Source: Gammaproteobacteria bacterium (lineage in GTDB: Bacteria; Pseudomonadota; Gammaproteobacteria; Pseudomonadales; Azotimanducaceae_A). From it: a stretch of DNA of 64,000 nt. A program made the translations under genes and the position numbers. Location: NCBI GenBank assembly GCA_012960755.1, contig DUAT01000057.1, positions 229,909 to 293,908 on the forward strand, given 5' to 3'. Under the pieces are notes generated by a model. The model had not been told where the DNA came from. It did not search any database and saw nothing but the letters and a program-made list of their open reading frames with translations. Shown piece by piece: positions 36,917-47,344 of this stretch (the first letter of the stretch is position 1; each line of letters starts with the position of its first letter).

Positions 36917-38251
36917 TCAATCCGTATCTAGCCTGAATTCGTGACTCTCACTCGACTCCCCAATCCCCAACCGTCTCACCACAGGTACGATCAACCCAAT
37001 AACCGAAAGCCCGATCAGAATACCGCCTGCAATCAAAAACACACCCTCCAGAGACCAGCGAATCAAGGCACCCGCGACCGCTGCGGTCAGCGGTGTTAAC
37101 CCTGTGTTGAACAACATAATCACCGACATCACCCGCCCTAACAGATCGGTGGGTATACGGGCCTGCAGCCAGGAAATAAGAATAATGATCATGTAGCCGT
37201 CGGTAATACCCCCCAGGCCAGAGAAGAACATCGCTACTTCGAGATGGGGCGTCAAGGCATAGCCGATGAATCCAACACCCAATACCGCGAAATCAAACAG
37301 CAGCAGCAATCCCAGATACTTTTCCGGCAGTTTCGGTAGAGATCCCGCAATGACTAGGCCGATCAATGCTCCCACCCCAAAAGCAGAGGTGATCATGCCA
37401 TACGCCAGGGCGCCCTCCTCGAATCGAATATCACATAACATGGGTATTCCGACGAGATAGGGACCACGAAAAAATAACGAGAAAACGGCAAACAGAATCG
37501 CGATGACACGTAATGGCATGTCTCCCCAGGTTGCAACGAACCCTTCGGCTATCGAGGTCAACATACCGCCGATACTCAAGTTCTGCCCACCAGCTTCGAC
37601 CGGGGCCATGCGAATCATCATCAACGCAGCCAGTGAAACTACAAACCCAAGACCATCTATAAAGAAAACCACCGAGATGCCGAGCAGATCTGTGGTCCCC
37701 TCCGTATTCCCGTCGGCAAACAGCGCTATGATGGTGCCTGCCATCAACGGACCGAGCATCTGGCTCATCTGTGCCAAACCTTGCTGGAGCGAATTACCAG
37801 CAGTCAGTAATTCTGTGGGCAGCACTTTTGGCATAATCGCCATCGAGGCTGGCCAATAAAACGCATCGGCCACGCCAAAGATAAATGCCACCACGAACAC
37901 CATCCACATTTCTATGGATCCACTGTAAACCAGGTATGCCAGCCCTAACATTAAGACCAGTCGAAACCAGTTAGTCCATATCATCACAGTCAGTGCCGAG
38001 AACCGGTCTGTCAGGGCACCACCAAAAACCATAAAGACCGCTCTTGGTATACCGGCTACCGCCAGTACAGCTCCCATTGCCAGTGAATCACCTGTCAGGC
38101 GTAACACCAGCCAGGGAAAAGCAATCAGGGTCAATTGTCCCCCGACGTAGGACAAAATAGATCCAAACCACAGGAATCGGAAATTTCGATTCCCAAGGGG
38201 TACGAAGAGTTTGAATCTTGTGCTTTGCTGCAGAGACTGGATGTCAGACAT
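36917..38251 (-). CDS. MFS transporter (MFS_3/EntS-like)
   Basis: A 444-residue major facilitator protein with about 12 helices. The start LGNRNFRFLWFGSILSYVG is the hallmark of the MFS_3 group (enterobactin exporter, macrolide efflux type), and ALTDRFSALTVMIWTNWFRL is the loop 2-3 motif. The expected role is drug or siderophore efflux, with the substrate unknown. No siderophore synthesis gene is near. Its upstream DNA (38252-38330) carries a partial copy of the MITE-like element. Confidence 0.85.
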   Translation of the reverse strand: MSDIQSLQQSTRFKLFVPLGNRNFRFLWFGSILSYVGGQLTLIAFPWLVLRLTGDSLAMGAVLAVAGIPRAVFMVFGGALTDRFSALTVMIWTNWFRLVLMLGLAYLVYSGSIEMWMVFVVAFIFGVADAFYWPASMAIMPKVLPTELLTAGNSLQQGLAQMSQMLGPLMAGTIIALFADGNTEGTTDLLGISVVFFIDGLGFVVSLAALMMIRMAPVEAGGQNLSIGGMLTSIAEGFVATWGDMPLRVIAILFAVFSLFFRGPYLVGIPMLCDIRFEEGALAYGMITSAFGVGALIGLVIAGSLPKLPEKYLGLLLLFDFAVLGVGFIGYALTPHLEVAMFFSGLGGITDGYMIIILISWLQARIPTDLLGRVMSVIMLFNTGLTPLTAAVAGALIRWSLEGVFLIAGGILIGLSVIGLIVPVVRRLGIGESSESHEFRLDTD

Positions 38252-38279
38252 CTAAAATCGCCAATGGGCCTGGATCACT

Positions 38280-38315
38280 AGCAGGCTGCGGAAAGAAGCC
38301 CCTGTTAGGACAATT
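38280..38315. mobile_element. Partial copy of the MITE-like element
   Basis: AGCAGGCTGCGGAAAGAAGC followed by CCCTGTTAGGACAATT repeats the left end of the element at 24473. No matching right end was found nearby; the GtrA stop lies 15 bases further on. It is probably a decayed or solo end. It sits between two same-strand genes. Confidence 0.6.
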
Positions 38316-38330
38316 CTTCTTCAGCGTTGC

Positions 38331-38771
38331 CTAGTGAGTTTTTGTGAACAGTAAGAACTTCTTCGCGGTAAAATTGAAGGCTAACACAATGGCAGTCGCG
38401 GCGACCTTGGCAATCAACAGGTCAACCTTGACAGTCTCCACCACGAGCCACATCACCACCTGATTGATCAGGTATCCCGTCAAAACAATAGCCACAAACA
38501 ACGGAAATTCGGTCGAAATGCTGAACTCGTATTTTCTGTCGGCAAAAACCCACTTGATATTCAGATAGTAGGTGATAAAAAGTCCTACCACGATACCCAC
38601 CGTATTCGATGCAAGATAATGCACACCCAGGTATTCGGTCAGGCTATAAAGTATTGACGCATCAACAATAAATGCGAATCCCCCGCATACGACATATTTC
38701 GCCATCTCTGCCGGGATAAAATACCTGAACAGGCCTTGTACTCTTTCTCTCAACATGAGTTCTCTAATCAT
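38331..38771 (-). CDS. GtrA family membrane protein
   Basis: A 146-residue protein with four hydrophobic segments: YVVCGGFAFIVDASILYSL, VGIVVGLFITYYLNIKWVF, FPLFVAIVLTGYLINQVVMW and AATAIVLAFNFTAKKFLLF. This is the GtrA/DPMS layout. Family knowledge: GtrA flips or assists undecaprenyl-linked sugars, usually next to a glycosyltransferase, but none is adjacent here. A second ATG five codons in (MLRERVQ) is an equally good start. It precedes an MFS gene on the same strand. Confidence 0.75.
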   Translation of the reverse strand: MIRELMLRERVQGLFRYFIPAEMAKYVVCGGFAFIVDASILYSLTEYLGVHYLASNTVGIVVGLFITYYLNIKWVFADRKYEFSISTEFPLFVAIVLTGYLINQVVMWLVVETVKVDLLIAKVAATAIVLAFNFTAKKFLLFTKTH

Positions 38772-38874
38772 CCTGCCGCAAACTTAAAAACATGAGTCCA
38801 ATCATAGCAACCTCCCTTTACCAGCAGACAGGAGGCAAGCCCTGATCGGTCTATTTTGCCGGACAGAATACCGG

Positions 38875-40377
38875 TTATATTTCCCGGTCACTCGTATCAG
38901 GCCTTGGAATACCCCTTAACGACAAGGTATTTTCAATTCCCGGGATACGATCTTCAGAATGATGATTGACATAGATTACCGTGGTCTCACTGGCAACACA
39001 TATTTTTTCAATCAACGCCAGCACCAATTGTCGGTTCACATCATCCAAGCCCAGACAAGGCTCATCCAGAATCAGCATATGGGGATGTTTCACCATGGCG
39101 CGGGCAATCAACAGCAGTCGTTGATCCCCATAGGACAATTGGTTAAACGGCTGGTCAGCCCGTTCGTTCATCCCCAGCAACCTGAGCCAGTCATCGGCGA
39201 TGAGTTTTTGGCCGTCTGTCGCGGACTGGTACAAACCAATGCTGTCATAAAATCCCGAGATGATGACATTGCGAAGGCTGATGCTGACACGGTACTCCCA
39301 CTGTAACGCGGTAGAAACATATCCAATATGCTGTTTGATCTCCCAGATACTTTCCCCGTGCCCGCGCTGATATCCAAACACAAAGATATCGTTGACATAA
39401 CATTGGGGGTGATCCCCGGTCACCAGGTTTAACAAACAGGTCTTACCTGAACCATTGGGACCTGTTATCTGCCAGTGTTGTCCCGCGTTGACCTGCCAGT
39501 CGAGATGGTCAAAAACAACATTGTCACCGTAGGCAACGCGCAGGTCTCGCATGCGAACAAGGGGCTGACCCGGATCAAGCACCGGCAATGATTCCCCCGG
39601 ATCAGCCTTCGGAATGCTGAGATCTGTCGTCTTTAGATGCAGTAGTTGCTGAAGATCGCGATACGCTTCCTCATTGTTCCTGTCAACCACGTGATCAAGC
39701 CTGCCTGAATCCATGTACGCGAGATGACTCACATAGTCGGGGATTTCGCTCAGTCGGTTCATGACAAAGACGATAGGTGTTCTTTCCACCAGCTTGATAA
39801 GAATATTCTTCAGGGCCAGTACCGAGTCGGCATCCAGACCATCGAAGGGTTCATCAAGTACCAGCAGATCAGGTTGGCTTACCAGGGCACGAATTAACAT
39901 CACCTTTCGGGTTTCACCGGTGGATAATGATCGAAAGCCGTGACTCAACAACGATTGCAATTGAAATATTTCGATTAGCTGACCGAGCCTGGTTTCATCG
40001 AGACAATCGTCCGGCAACACCTCATGGAGCAATTCATCGACCGATGTGCCTTCAAAAACCTCATCCGTAATATCACTGTCATCACGTTGTCTCTCACGCT
40101 CGATAAGCTTGCGTTGGGTTTCGAATGATACCAGTCGAACATTATCGGGAGTCACAACAATCTTGCCGGACTTGACCTCGCCTTCACCTGCCAGCAACGC
40201 AGCCAACGCCGACTTTCCCGACCCGTTGCCACCAACAATCGCCCAATGCTGGCTCGCGTCAATTTGCCAATCTATCTGCCGAAGAGAAAAAGACTCGGAG
40301 AACTGGACTGAACAGTGCCTGATTGAAACCAGTTTTGATGCGAGGTTTGACGTGAGCTTTGACGTGAGACTAGACAA
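38875..40377 (-). CDS. modF: ModF-like protein with two ABC ATPase domains
   Basis: A 500-residue soluble protein made of two ABC ATPases. Walker A of the first is GGNGSGKS at residues 49-56, with [15 protein letters not shown] and [15 protein letters not shown]; the second has [28 protein letters not shown] and [15 protein letters not shown]. ModF (photorepair protein PhrA in older literature) has this domain order and about 490 residues. No modABC operon is present. Its TTG start at 40377 lies inside the end of ilvC (overlap of eight bases), so it is likely translated by coupling to ilvC. The N-terminus is a 12-base repeat and an exact start is uncertain. Confidence 0.75.
   Translation of the reverse strand: MSSLTSKLTSNLASKLVSIRHCSVQFSESFSLRQIDWQIDASQHWAIVGGNGSGKSALAALLAGEGEVKSGKIVVTPDNVRLVSFETQRKLIERERQRDDSDITDEVFEGTSVDELLHEVLPDDCLDETRLGQLIEIFQLQSLLSHGFRSLSTGETRKVMLIRALVSQPDLLVLDEPFDGLDADSVLALKNILIKLVERTPIVFVMNRLSEIPDYVSHLAYMDSGRLDHVVDRNNEEAYRDLQQLLHLKTTDLSIPKADPGESLPVLDPGQPLVRMRDLRVAYGDNVVFDHLDWQVNAGQHWQITGPNGSGKTCLLNLVTGDHPQCYVNDIFVFGYQRGHGESIWEIKQHIGYVSTALQWEYRVSISLRNVIISGFYDSIGLYQSATDGQKLIADDWLRLLGMNERADQPFNQLSYGDQRLLLIARAMVKHPHMLILDEPCLGLDDVNRQLVLALIEKICVASETTVIYVNHHSEDRIPGIENTLSLRGIPRPDTSDREI
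40321..40368 (-). repeat. 12-bp imperfect tandem repeat in the modF N-terminus
   Basis: On the minus strand four 12-base units of the type CTCACGTCAAAG follow one another (the last two diverged), coding [16 protein letters not shown]. This gives a repeat of a short Leu-Ser pattern just after the start codon and is not part of the ModF fold. Confidence 0.7.
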
Positions 40378-41842
40378 TCTTTTTCATGGCACCCATATAA
40401 CCGCGCAGGGTCTGGCCAATATGTTCAACGCTATGATCGCGAATGGACGCATTGACATCGATCAGTCGCTGATTATCAACCCCAAGATCATTCAAACCCA
40501 TGCCACGGCCAATCACATCTGTGCCAATTTTCTTCATGAAGTCAGACAACAAGGGCACACACGCATGATTGTAAAGGTAACAACCGTACTCAGCCGTGTC
40601 CGATATGGTGTTGTTCATATCCCACAGCTTCTTCCTGGCAATCGTGTTGGCGATTAATGGTGTCTCGTGCAACGATTCGTAATAGGCAGACTCTTCTTTG
40701 ATACCCGCTGACACCATTGTTTCATAGGCCAGTTCCACGCCTGCTTTCACCATAGCCACCATGAGAATCCCATGATCAAAAAATTCCTGTTCAGAAATAT
40801 CCTGGTCCGTATTGGGCGTGGTCTCAAACGGTGTTTCACCGGTTTCCTGACGCCAGTTTAATAGCTTTTCATCATCCTGAGCCCAGTCCGCCATCATCCC
40901 TGACGAAAATGCCCCACTCATAATGTCATCCATATGCTTCAGATACAGCGGGCGCATTATCTCTTTCATTTCTTCACACAGATCAAATGCTTTTATTTTC
41001 GCCGGATTGGATAACCGATCCATCATGTTTGTCACGCCGCCGTATTTGAGCGCTTCAGTGACGGTTTCCCAACCGTATTGAACGAGCCTCGAGGCATAAC
41101 CTGGATCAACCCCCTCTTCAATCATCTTGTCAAAACACACTAAAGAACCAGTTTGCAGCATACCGCAGAGAATCGTTTGCTCACCCATCAGGTCTGACTT
41201 TACCTCGGCGATGAAAGACGACATCAGCACACCCGCCTTGTGTCCGCCGGTGCCTGCTGCATACGCCTTTGCCAACCCCAGACCTTCACCACGAGGATCA
41301 TTATCGGAATGAACAGCAATCAGGGTCGGCACACCAAAGCCACGTTTGTATTCTTCGCGGACCTCTGTTCCGGGGCACTTTGGCGCCACCATGATGACGG
41401 TAATATCCTCACGGATCTGCTTACCTTCCTCAACAATATTGAACCCGTGAGAGTACGACAGGCAGGAGTTTTGTTTCATCAAAGGCATGACAGCAGAAAC
41501 GACTGAGCTATGCTGCTTGTCCGGTGTCAGGTTCAATACCAGGTCAGCATCGGGAATCAATTCTTCATAAGTACCGACTGTGAATCCGTTGTCCGTGGCG
41601 TTCTTCCAGCTCTGGCGCTTTTCCTTGATAGCTGCATCGCGCAGGGCGTAGGAAACATCCAATCCACTGTCACGTAAATTCAATCCCTGGTTGAGGCCCT
41701 GGGAACCACAACCAATGATCACCAGTTTCTTGCCTCGCAGAACATTGACGCCATCATCGAATTCAGAAGGGCGCATGAACTCACATTTTCCCAGCTGGGC
41801 CAGCTGGTCGCGAAGGGACAGGGTATTGAAATAGTTGGCCAT
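40370..41842 (-). CDS. ilvC: Ketol-acid reductoisomerase, class II (long form)
   Basis: A 490-residue enzyme of valine and isoleucine synthesis that converts acetolactate to dihydroxyisovalerate with NADPH and Mg. The NADPH site is [20 protein letters not shown] near residue 44, with the metal and substrate region [23 protein letters not shown]. The length matches the long class II form typical of enterobacteria and relatives, not the 330-residue form. Its stop is overlapped by the modF start (eight bases). No ilvI, ilvH or ilvD is adjacent. It is divergent from the LLM gene at 41966. Confidence 0.95.
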   Translation of the reverse strand: MANYFNTLSLRDQLAQLGKCEFMRPSEFDDGVNVLRGKKLVIIGCGSQGLNQGLNLRDSGLDVSYALRDAAIKEKRQSWKNATDNGFTVGTYEELIPDADLVLNLTPDKQHSSVVSAVMPLMKQNSCLSYSHGFNIVEEGKQIREDITVIMVAPKCPGTEVREEYKRGFGVPTLIAVHSDNDPRGEGLGLAKAYAAGTGGHKAGVLMSSFIAEVKSDLMGEQTILCGMLQTGSLVCFDKMIEEGVDPGYASRLVQYGWETVTEALKYGGVTNMMDRLSNPAKIKAFDLCEEMKEIMRPLYLKHMDDIMSGAFSSGMMADWAQDDEKLLNWRQETGETPFETTPNTDQDISEQEFFDHGILMVAMVKAGVELAYETMVSAGIKEESAYYESLHETPLIANTIARKKLWDMNNTISDTAEYGCYLYNHACVPLLSDFMKKIGTDVIGRGMGLNDLGVDNQRLIDVNASIRDHSVEHIGQTLRGYMGAMKKIV

Positions 41843-41965
41843 AGGAGCTCCTGGTTTTGTCGGGGCGCTACTTTAGACCAAATCGGCACCGGGGTAAATT
41901 ACCAAAGGCTTGGCAACCGGCTCCAATCCCCCTATTCTGCCTTTTTCTTTTTTCCCGGAGTTCAC

Positions 41966-42892
41966 TTGCCACACCCCCTGTCCGTCGGCACCATCGCCTC
42001 CCCCACCATGTTGTCCGGGGATTACGAAACCCGCAAATCCCTGGTTGAAATGGTGGCCCAGAGCGGCATTGACCATGTTTTTATTGCTGACCATGTCAGC
42101 TTTCATACGGGTATGGGTATGGATGGCATGTTAAACGCCGCGACTGTTGCTGCCATGCACCCAACCCTGAAAGTCTGCATGGGCGTCTACCTGTTGGCAT
42201 TGAGGCACCCGGTCCCTGTCGCCAGGCAATTAGCCACCTTATCCCAATCCGCGCCCGGTAGAATAATCCTCGGCGTCGGTATTGGCGGCGAAGACCGGCA
42301 TGAAATGGAAATCTGCGGTGTAGACCCTGCGACACGGGGCCGTCAGACCAATGACTGCCTGGAAGTAATTCGCGGTCTGATGACCGGTAAGCCCATGAGT
42401 TTCAAAGGCGAATTTTTCGAGTTTGACAACGCGCTGATCAAGCCTGCAGTCAGTCCCCCTATACCCATCGTTGTCGGTGGCAGAGCTGACGCTGCCATCA
42501 GGCGGGCCGGTTTATATAGTGAAGGCTGGCTGGGCATATGGTGTTCGCCGAGGCGGTTTATCGAGGCCACTTCCCAGATTGAGACACACGCCCGAAACGC
42601 GGGCCGCTCCGATGTTAACTGGAACCATGGTTTACAGATCTGGGCCGGTATAGACAATGACACTTCCAGGGCGCGTGAGATCCTCGGCAGAGAAATGCAG
42701 AACTTCTACCAGGTTCCCTTCAAGGCATTTGAGAAGTACACCCCCTGCGGCTCTCCGCAGAAAATCGCTGATTCTCTCAAACCCTTTCGCGACGCCGGTT
42801 GCCGCTTGTTCAATATCAAACCCTGCGCGGTAACAGATGAGGCTTGCATCGAAGGGGTTGCGAAAATAAGAGAACTGTTGACCGAATACTAG
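41966..42892 (+). CDS. LLM class flavin-dependent oxidoreductase
   Basis: A 308-residue luciferase-like protein. Landmarks are GIDHVFIADHVSFHTGMGMDG, LKVCMGVYLLALRHPVPVARQLATL (in part), GRIILGVGIGGEDRHEMEICG, and PPIPIVVGGRADAAIRRAGLYSEGW (in part). A TTG at 41966 with CGGAG five bases upstream is the best start. Substrate and flavin (FMN or F420) are unknown. It diverges from ilvC and is 62 bases upstream of the Tat-exported reductase on the same strand. Confidence 0.85.
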   Translation: MPHPLSVGTIASPTMLSGDYETRKSLVEMVAQSGIDHVFIADHVSFHTGMGMDGMLNAATVAAMHPTLKVCMGVYLLALRHPVPVARQLATLSQSAPGRIILGVGIGGEDRHEMEICGVDPATRGRQTNDCLEVIRGLMTGKPMSFKGEFFEFDNALIKPAVSPPIPIVVGGRADAAIRRAGLYSEGWLGIWCSPRRFIEATSQIETHARNAGRSDVNWNHGLQIWAGIDNDTSRAREILGREMQNFYQVPFKAFEKYTPCGSPQKIADSLKPFRDAGCRLFNIKPCAVTDEACIEGVAKIRELLTEY

Positions 42893-42953
42893 TCACGCCC
42901 CGGTTTTGGACTTACAATCAAGGCATAAAAATCATCACCTTGCAGGCAAACCT

Positions 42954-44000
42954 ATGAATAACAAGCTTAGCAGCACCCGACGTCGTTTTATGCAGTATGT
43001 GACCATGGCAGGCGTTGGTAGCCAGGCACTGTTAAAAACCGGTGATGCCAAAGCGGCACTATTTGAAGCCAAGGAGTCAGCAGGTCTGGGTGGTCCCTGG
43101 CCGGAGATGACCTACCGAAAACTCGGCAAAACCAATTTTATGGGCAGCCGCCTGGTTTTTGGCTGTGGTGCAGCCCTGTCTGACCAACCCAGAGACGAGT
43201 TGTTGAACGCTGCGCTTGACCATGGCGTTAATGTCTTTGATGTGGGTTACAGCGCCTACTATCGTGATGCCGAAAAGAATCTCGCCCCTTTCGTCAAGCG
43301 TAACCGCGACAAGATCTTTCTGATTTCGAAAGCACCCATCCCAATCGAACTCAAATACAATGAAATGCTGGATGTTTCAACCGCAAAGACTGCCGCCAGA
43401 GGCTGGTTAAAACTCATGGACGAGAGCCTCAAAGGCCTGGGCGTTGAGCATGTTGATGCCTACTATCAGATGGCAGGTAACAATGTCAGCGTTATATCCA
43501 ACGAAGAACTCCACCGCGCATTTGAATCAGCAAAAGCCGCCGGTAAGGTAGATCACCTGGGTGTCAGCACTCACCAGAACGCAGAGAACGTGCTGAAAAC
43601 CATGATCGACACAGGATGGTTCAGCCTGGTACAAATAGCAGTGACACCTGGTGGCTGGTACGACTGGAATGACCGGACAATATTGAAAGGTTCACCGCCA
43701 ATGAAAGATATCCAGCCGTTGTTTGAAAAAGCGAAAGCCTCGGGCATTGGAATGATCGGCATGAAAGCAGGCAGGTTCCTCGCCGGACGCCGGTTCCTGC
43801 GCTGGGGTAATCCAGACGCCTTTGATAAGTATTATGACGAAACAATAGCCAAGGCTAAATTCTCACACTTCCAAAAAAGTTACGCCTTTGTGCTTGCCCA
43901 TGGCCTGGATGCTGTTAACGCTGATATGCAAAGTATGGCTCACCTCAAAGAAAATTACGTCGCGACAGCCACATCACACGACTATTTTAATGTCGCATGA
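42954..44000 (+). CDS. Tat-exported aldo/keto reductase
   Basis: A protein of about 348 residues. The N-terminus STRRRFMQYVTMAGVGSQAL is a twin-arginine signal (S-T-R-R-R-F), cleaved near AKAA. The rest is an aldo/keto reductase barrel: YRKLGKTNFMGSRLVFGCG, GVNVFDVGYSAYYRDAEKNL with the catalytic Asp and Tyr, FLISKAPIPIEL with the Lys. The usual catalytic His reads Met in VDAYYQMAGN, so the full tetrad is altered. Export through Tat suggests a folded cofactor-binding protein in the periplasm, unusual for an NADPH enzyme. I start at the ATG at 42954, the first one just ahead of the signal. Confidence 0.8.
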   Translation: MNNKLSSTRRRFMQYVTMAGVGSQALLKTGDAKAALFEAKESAGLGGPWPEMTYRKLGKTNFMGSRLVFGCGAALSDQPRDELLNAALDHGVNVFDVGYSAYYRDAEKNLAPFVKRNRDKIFLISKAPIPIELKYNEMLDVSTAKTAARGWLKLMDESLKGLGVEHVDAYYQMAGNNVSVISNEELHRAFESAKAAGKVDHLGVSTHQNAENVLKTMIDTGWFSLVQIAVTPGGWYDWNDRTILKGSPPMKDIQPLFEKAKASGIGMIGMKAGRFLAGRRFLRWGNPDAFDKYYDETIAKAKFSHFQKSYAFVLAHGLDAVNADMQSMAHLKENYVATATSHDYFNVA

Positions 44001-44041
44001 GATCTTGTATGGAAGGCTGGGAACGCTACTAGGATAAAGCG

Positions 44042-47000
44042 TTGTTAGAACTGCTCCAGTCCAACAATATGTCTGCGTTGGTAAACACTTTTTGCCAACG
44101 CAATGGTAACCAGGTAACCGATCCTTTTGAAGCCACTACCGTCGTCGTACAAAGTTTCGGCATCGGGCAATGGTTAAAACACCAGCTCGCTGAACGAACA
44201 GGCATTGCTGCCAATATTAATTGCCTCCTGCCCGCGGACTTAATCTGGCAGCTCTATCAGATGTTCCTGCCTCAACCCCAACTACCCCGTGAGTCCCCTT
44301 TTTCACGGCATCTTTTGACCTGGCGATTGATGCAGCTTTTACCGAACTGCCAGACAACAGAGTTCGAACCTGTCCAACATTATTTAAATGGCACTGGAGA
44401 CAGCCAGTTACGCCTGTACCAGCTCAGCGAAGCCATTGCAGGCTTGTATGATCAGTACCTGATTTATCGCCCGGACTGGATAAATCAATGGCAATCCGCA
44501 ACGCCTGAAAAAGCCTCTGGAAAGGTCCCTGAAGAAGAAAGTCGGGCAGAATGGCAATGGTCGCTGTGGCGGCAAATCCTTGAACTACCAGGCATGGACA
44601 AACAACAGCATCGAGCCAGCCTGCACAATACATTTATCAACAGGATTCAGAGGTTGACCAACGAAGTACCGATTAGGCTCCCGACAGATCTGCCAAACAC
44701 GATCAGCGTCTTCGGCCTGTCGTCACTACCCGTTATGCACATGCAGACATTGCAGGCGATCGCACAACTAACCAATGTAGATATTTATTTCCTGAATCCC
44801 TGTGAACACTACTGGGGAGATATTGTCTCTGAAAAGGATGTTGCGAAACGATCCATCCGACAAATCATTAATGCCAGCGGTCCCTTATCCGAAGACGACT
44901 ATCTGGAAGTCGGCAACCCGCTACTCGCCTCGTTCGGAAAACAGGGCCGGGAGTTTCTGGAACTGCTGCTGGAAACACCCGGCATGGCAGTACAGGAACG
45001 ATTCGAACCAGCCACAAGTCTGAACGTATTGTCGGATATCAAGAACGATATTCTGAACCTTGAGTTTGGTGGCGCCCCTTACAATGTAGCCTCCGATGAA
45101 ACCAGTTCGCCGGGACAAAGGGCCAGGCCTGGCGATGACTCCAGCGTCCAACTGCATTGCTGCCACAGTCGAATGCGCGAAATCGAGGTGTTATACGACC
45201 AGATCCTCGGGATGATAGATAACAACAATGCAACCAACAAGAACGCAATCAGGCCAGTCGACATTATTGTCATGGCACCTGACATCGCCCGCTATGCGCC
45301 TTTTATCCAGGCCGTATTCCAGGGCAAATTGTACTTCAGCATCACCGACAGACCTGTGAATCAGGAGTCTGCGGTACTGGTCGCCTTTGAGAAGATGCTG
45401 AATCTACCGGACTCCCGCCTTAGCAGTACAGAAGTCATGGATTTGTTGGAAGTCCCGGCTATTCGGCAGAGGTTTAATCTCGATGAGGCCGACCTGGCAA
45501 CTCTGATCTACTGGGTGCGGGAAACCGGCATTCGCTGGGAAGCCGACGGACAGTCCAAACACGATAAATGGAACGTCCCGGCGTCTGACCACAACACCTG
45601 GCAGTTCGGTCTGAAGCGTTTGCTGATGGGTTTTGCCATGCAACCTGACAAATCAGGGTTGTTTTACCAATCCATATCTCCTTTCGATGTAAACCCGGGT
45701 GACAGCCAATTGATTGGCACCTTTTGCCACTTTGTTGACCAGCTCACAAGTTATCGTCAGAGGCTGTCACAGGCGCAAACAGCAAGGAGCTGGTACGCGA
45801 CCCTCAATGACATGATCGATGATTTCTTCGTCGCCAAAGATGATGATGAGTTCGCCTTGAATAGTGTTCGCGATGCATTGACGAACCTGACAGACCAGAC
45901 AGATTCTTGCCACTTTGACGATGAAGTCTCTCACCCGTTGCTACGCCACTGGCTGACTGAACAATTGTCGAATCAGCGCCATGCCCGCGGGTTTATTTCC
46001 GGCGGCGTCACATTCGCCACCCTGGTACCCATGCGCAGTATTCCCTTTCAAGTCGTTTGCCTGATTGGCATGAATGACCGGGAATTCCCCAGGGAAGACA
46101 GACCACCAGGATTTGACCTGATGGCCTCAGACTATCGAAAGGGTGACCGGTCAAAACGAAACGATGACCGATACCTGTTCCTGGAAGCGCTCTTGTCTGC
46201 GGGTGAACACTTTTACATCAGCTATGAAGGTCGCAGCCTGAAAGACAACAAAATCAAACCACCATCGGTACTCGTCTCGGAGTTCAACGATTACCTGTTG
46301 AGGGTATATGGCGAGACATTCGTCGTCGAGCATCCGCTGCAGCCTTTTAACGAAAAATACTTCGATAACAATTATCCAAAGTTAAAGAGCTACTCCAATG
46401 CCTGGTACCAGGCGCTGACTACCAGGCCCCGGGATGTGCATTTTCAAAATACCGAACTGGGTGGCGACGGTGGAGACTTTGAACTAACGAATCTGCGCCA
46501 GCTTACCCAGTTCTTCCGCAACCCTGCTGAATACTACTTCCGTTGTCTGGGCGTTTACTTTGGCCAGGTTGATTTCGAACTCGCAGACACCGAGTCTTTT
46601 CAGCTGGACAGCCTGGAGCGTTACAACCTGGCTGAATCCGCTCTGGAGGCAATGGTGAACCAACAACCCCTGGATGCCTGGGAAGCACAGGTACTGGCCG
46701 GTGGCCATGTTATGGAAGGTGTGGTGGGTCAGCAGCATCTGCAAAAAGAAATGACAAAGGCCGCCTCGGTGTACGAAAAACTGACCGAAGGCCTGATCGT
46801 CACGCCAGAGAGCGTGAGTGGAACCCTGGTAACCGATGGCCTTAACCTCGAAGGTGAGGTGCGCTGTTTCAGTGGTCAACAAATCAACTACCGTACCGGC
46901 ACACTACGCAAGCGCCAGTTACTACACGTCTGGCTGCAGCACCTGTTTTTAAATGCCACCGGTTACGAGGGCGAATCCTATCTAATTTCAACTAAAAAGG

Positions 47001-47344
47001 ACAAGGCAATCCGGTCCTATCTGAAACCTATCAACCAAAACGAAGCCATACAAATGATCACCAGCCTTGTTGATCTTTATCAGCAGGGAATCAAAACACC
47101 TTTACCATTTTTGCCGGAAACCAGTTTTTCGTTCCTGACGGCGTTGGACAAGAACAATCAGGATCTCCCTTCTGCCAGGGAGAAAGCATTACAAGATTAC
47201 ACTAGCGAGCAGCCAGGGATGGAGGGACAGAACTATAACTACAATCGATTATTCAGTTTCCCCGCTGACTTTAGCGAGCAGTTCGCGACTGTAGCCCATA
47301 CCATTTATGACCCTCTTCTAAACCACTGGGAGGAGGACAAGTGA
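44042..47344 (+). CDS. recC: Exodeoxyribonuclease V gamma chain
   Basis: A 1100-residue RecC. It works with RecB and RecD in repair of double-strand breaks and recognises Chi sites. Family landmarks are EATTVVVQSFGIGQWLKHQL (near residue 30), RPVDIIVMAPDIARYAPFIQAVF (in part, mid), SGGVTFATLVPMRSIPFQVVCLIGMNDREFPR (in part) and a long C-terminal nuclease-like helical part. A TTG start at 44042 with AGGA seven bases upstream is chosen. The stop overlaps the recB GTG by four bases (GTGA). Confidence 0.9.
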   Translation: MLELLQSNNMSALVNTFCQRNGNQVTDPFEATTVVVQSFGIGQWLKHQLAERTGIAANINCLLPADLIWQLYQMFLPQPQLPRESPFSRHLLTWRLMQLLPNCQTTEFEPVQHYLNGTGDSQLRLYQLSEAIAGLYDQYLIYRPDWINQWQSATPEKASGKVPEEESRAEWQWSLWRQILELPGMDKQQHRASLHNTFINRIQRLTNEVPIRLPTDLPNTISVFGLSSLPVMHMQTLQAIAQLTNVDIYFLNPCEHYWGDIVSEKDVAKRSIRQIINASGPLSEDDYLEVGNPLLASFGKQGREFLELLLETPGMAVQERFEPATSLNVLSDIKNDILNLEFGGAPYNVASDETSSPGQRARPGDDSSVQLHCCHSRMREIEVLYDQILGMIDNNNATNKNAIRPVDIIVMAPDIARYAPFIQAVFQGKLYFSITDRPVNQESAVLVAFEKMLNLPDSRLSSTEVMDLLEVPAIRQRFNLDEADLATLIYWVRETGIRWEADGQSKHDKWNVPASDHNTWQFGLKRLLMGFAMQPDKSGLFYQSISPFDVNPGDSQLIGTFCHFVDQLTSYRQRLSQAQTARSWYATLNDMIDDFFVAKDDDEFALNSVRDALTNLTDQTDSCHFDDEVSHPLLRHWLTEQLSNQRHARGFISGGVTFATLVPMRSIPFQVVCLIGMNDREFPREDRPPGFDLMASDYRKGDRSKRNDDRYLFLEALLSAGEHFYISYEGRSLKDNKIKPPSVLVSEFNDYLLRVYGETFVVEHPLQPFNEKYFDNNYPKLKSYSNAWYQALTTRPRDVHFQNTELGGDGGDFELTNLRQLTQFFRNPAEYYFRCLGVYFGQVDFELADTESFQLDSLERYNLAESALEAMVNQQPLDAWEAQVLAGGHVMEGVVGQQHLQKEMTKAASVYEKLTEGLIVTPESVSGTLVTDGLNLEGEVRCFSGQQINYRTGTLRKRQLLHVWLQHLFLNATGYEGESYLISTKKDKAIRSYLKPINQNEAIQMITSLVDLYQQGIKTPLPFLPETSFSFLTALDKNNQDLPSAREKALQDYTSEQPGMEGQNYNYNRLFSFPADFSEQFATVAHTIYDPLLNHWEEDK

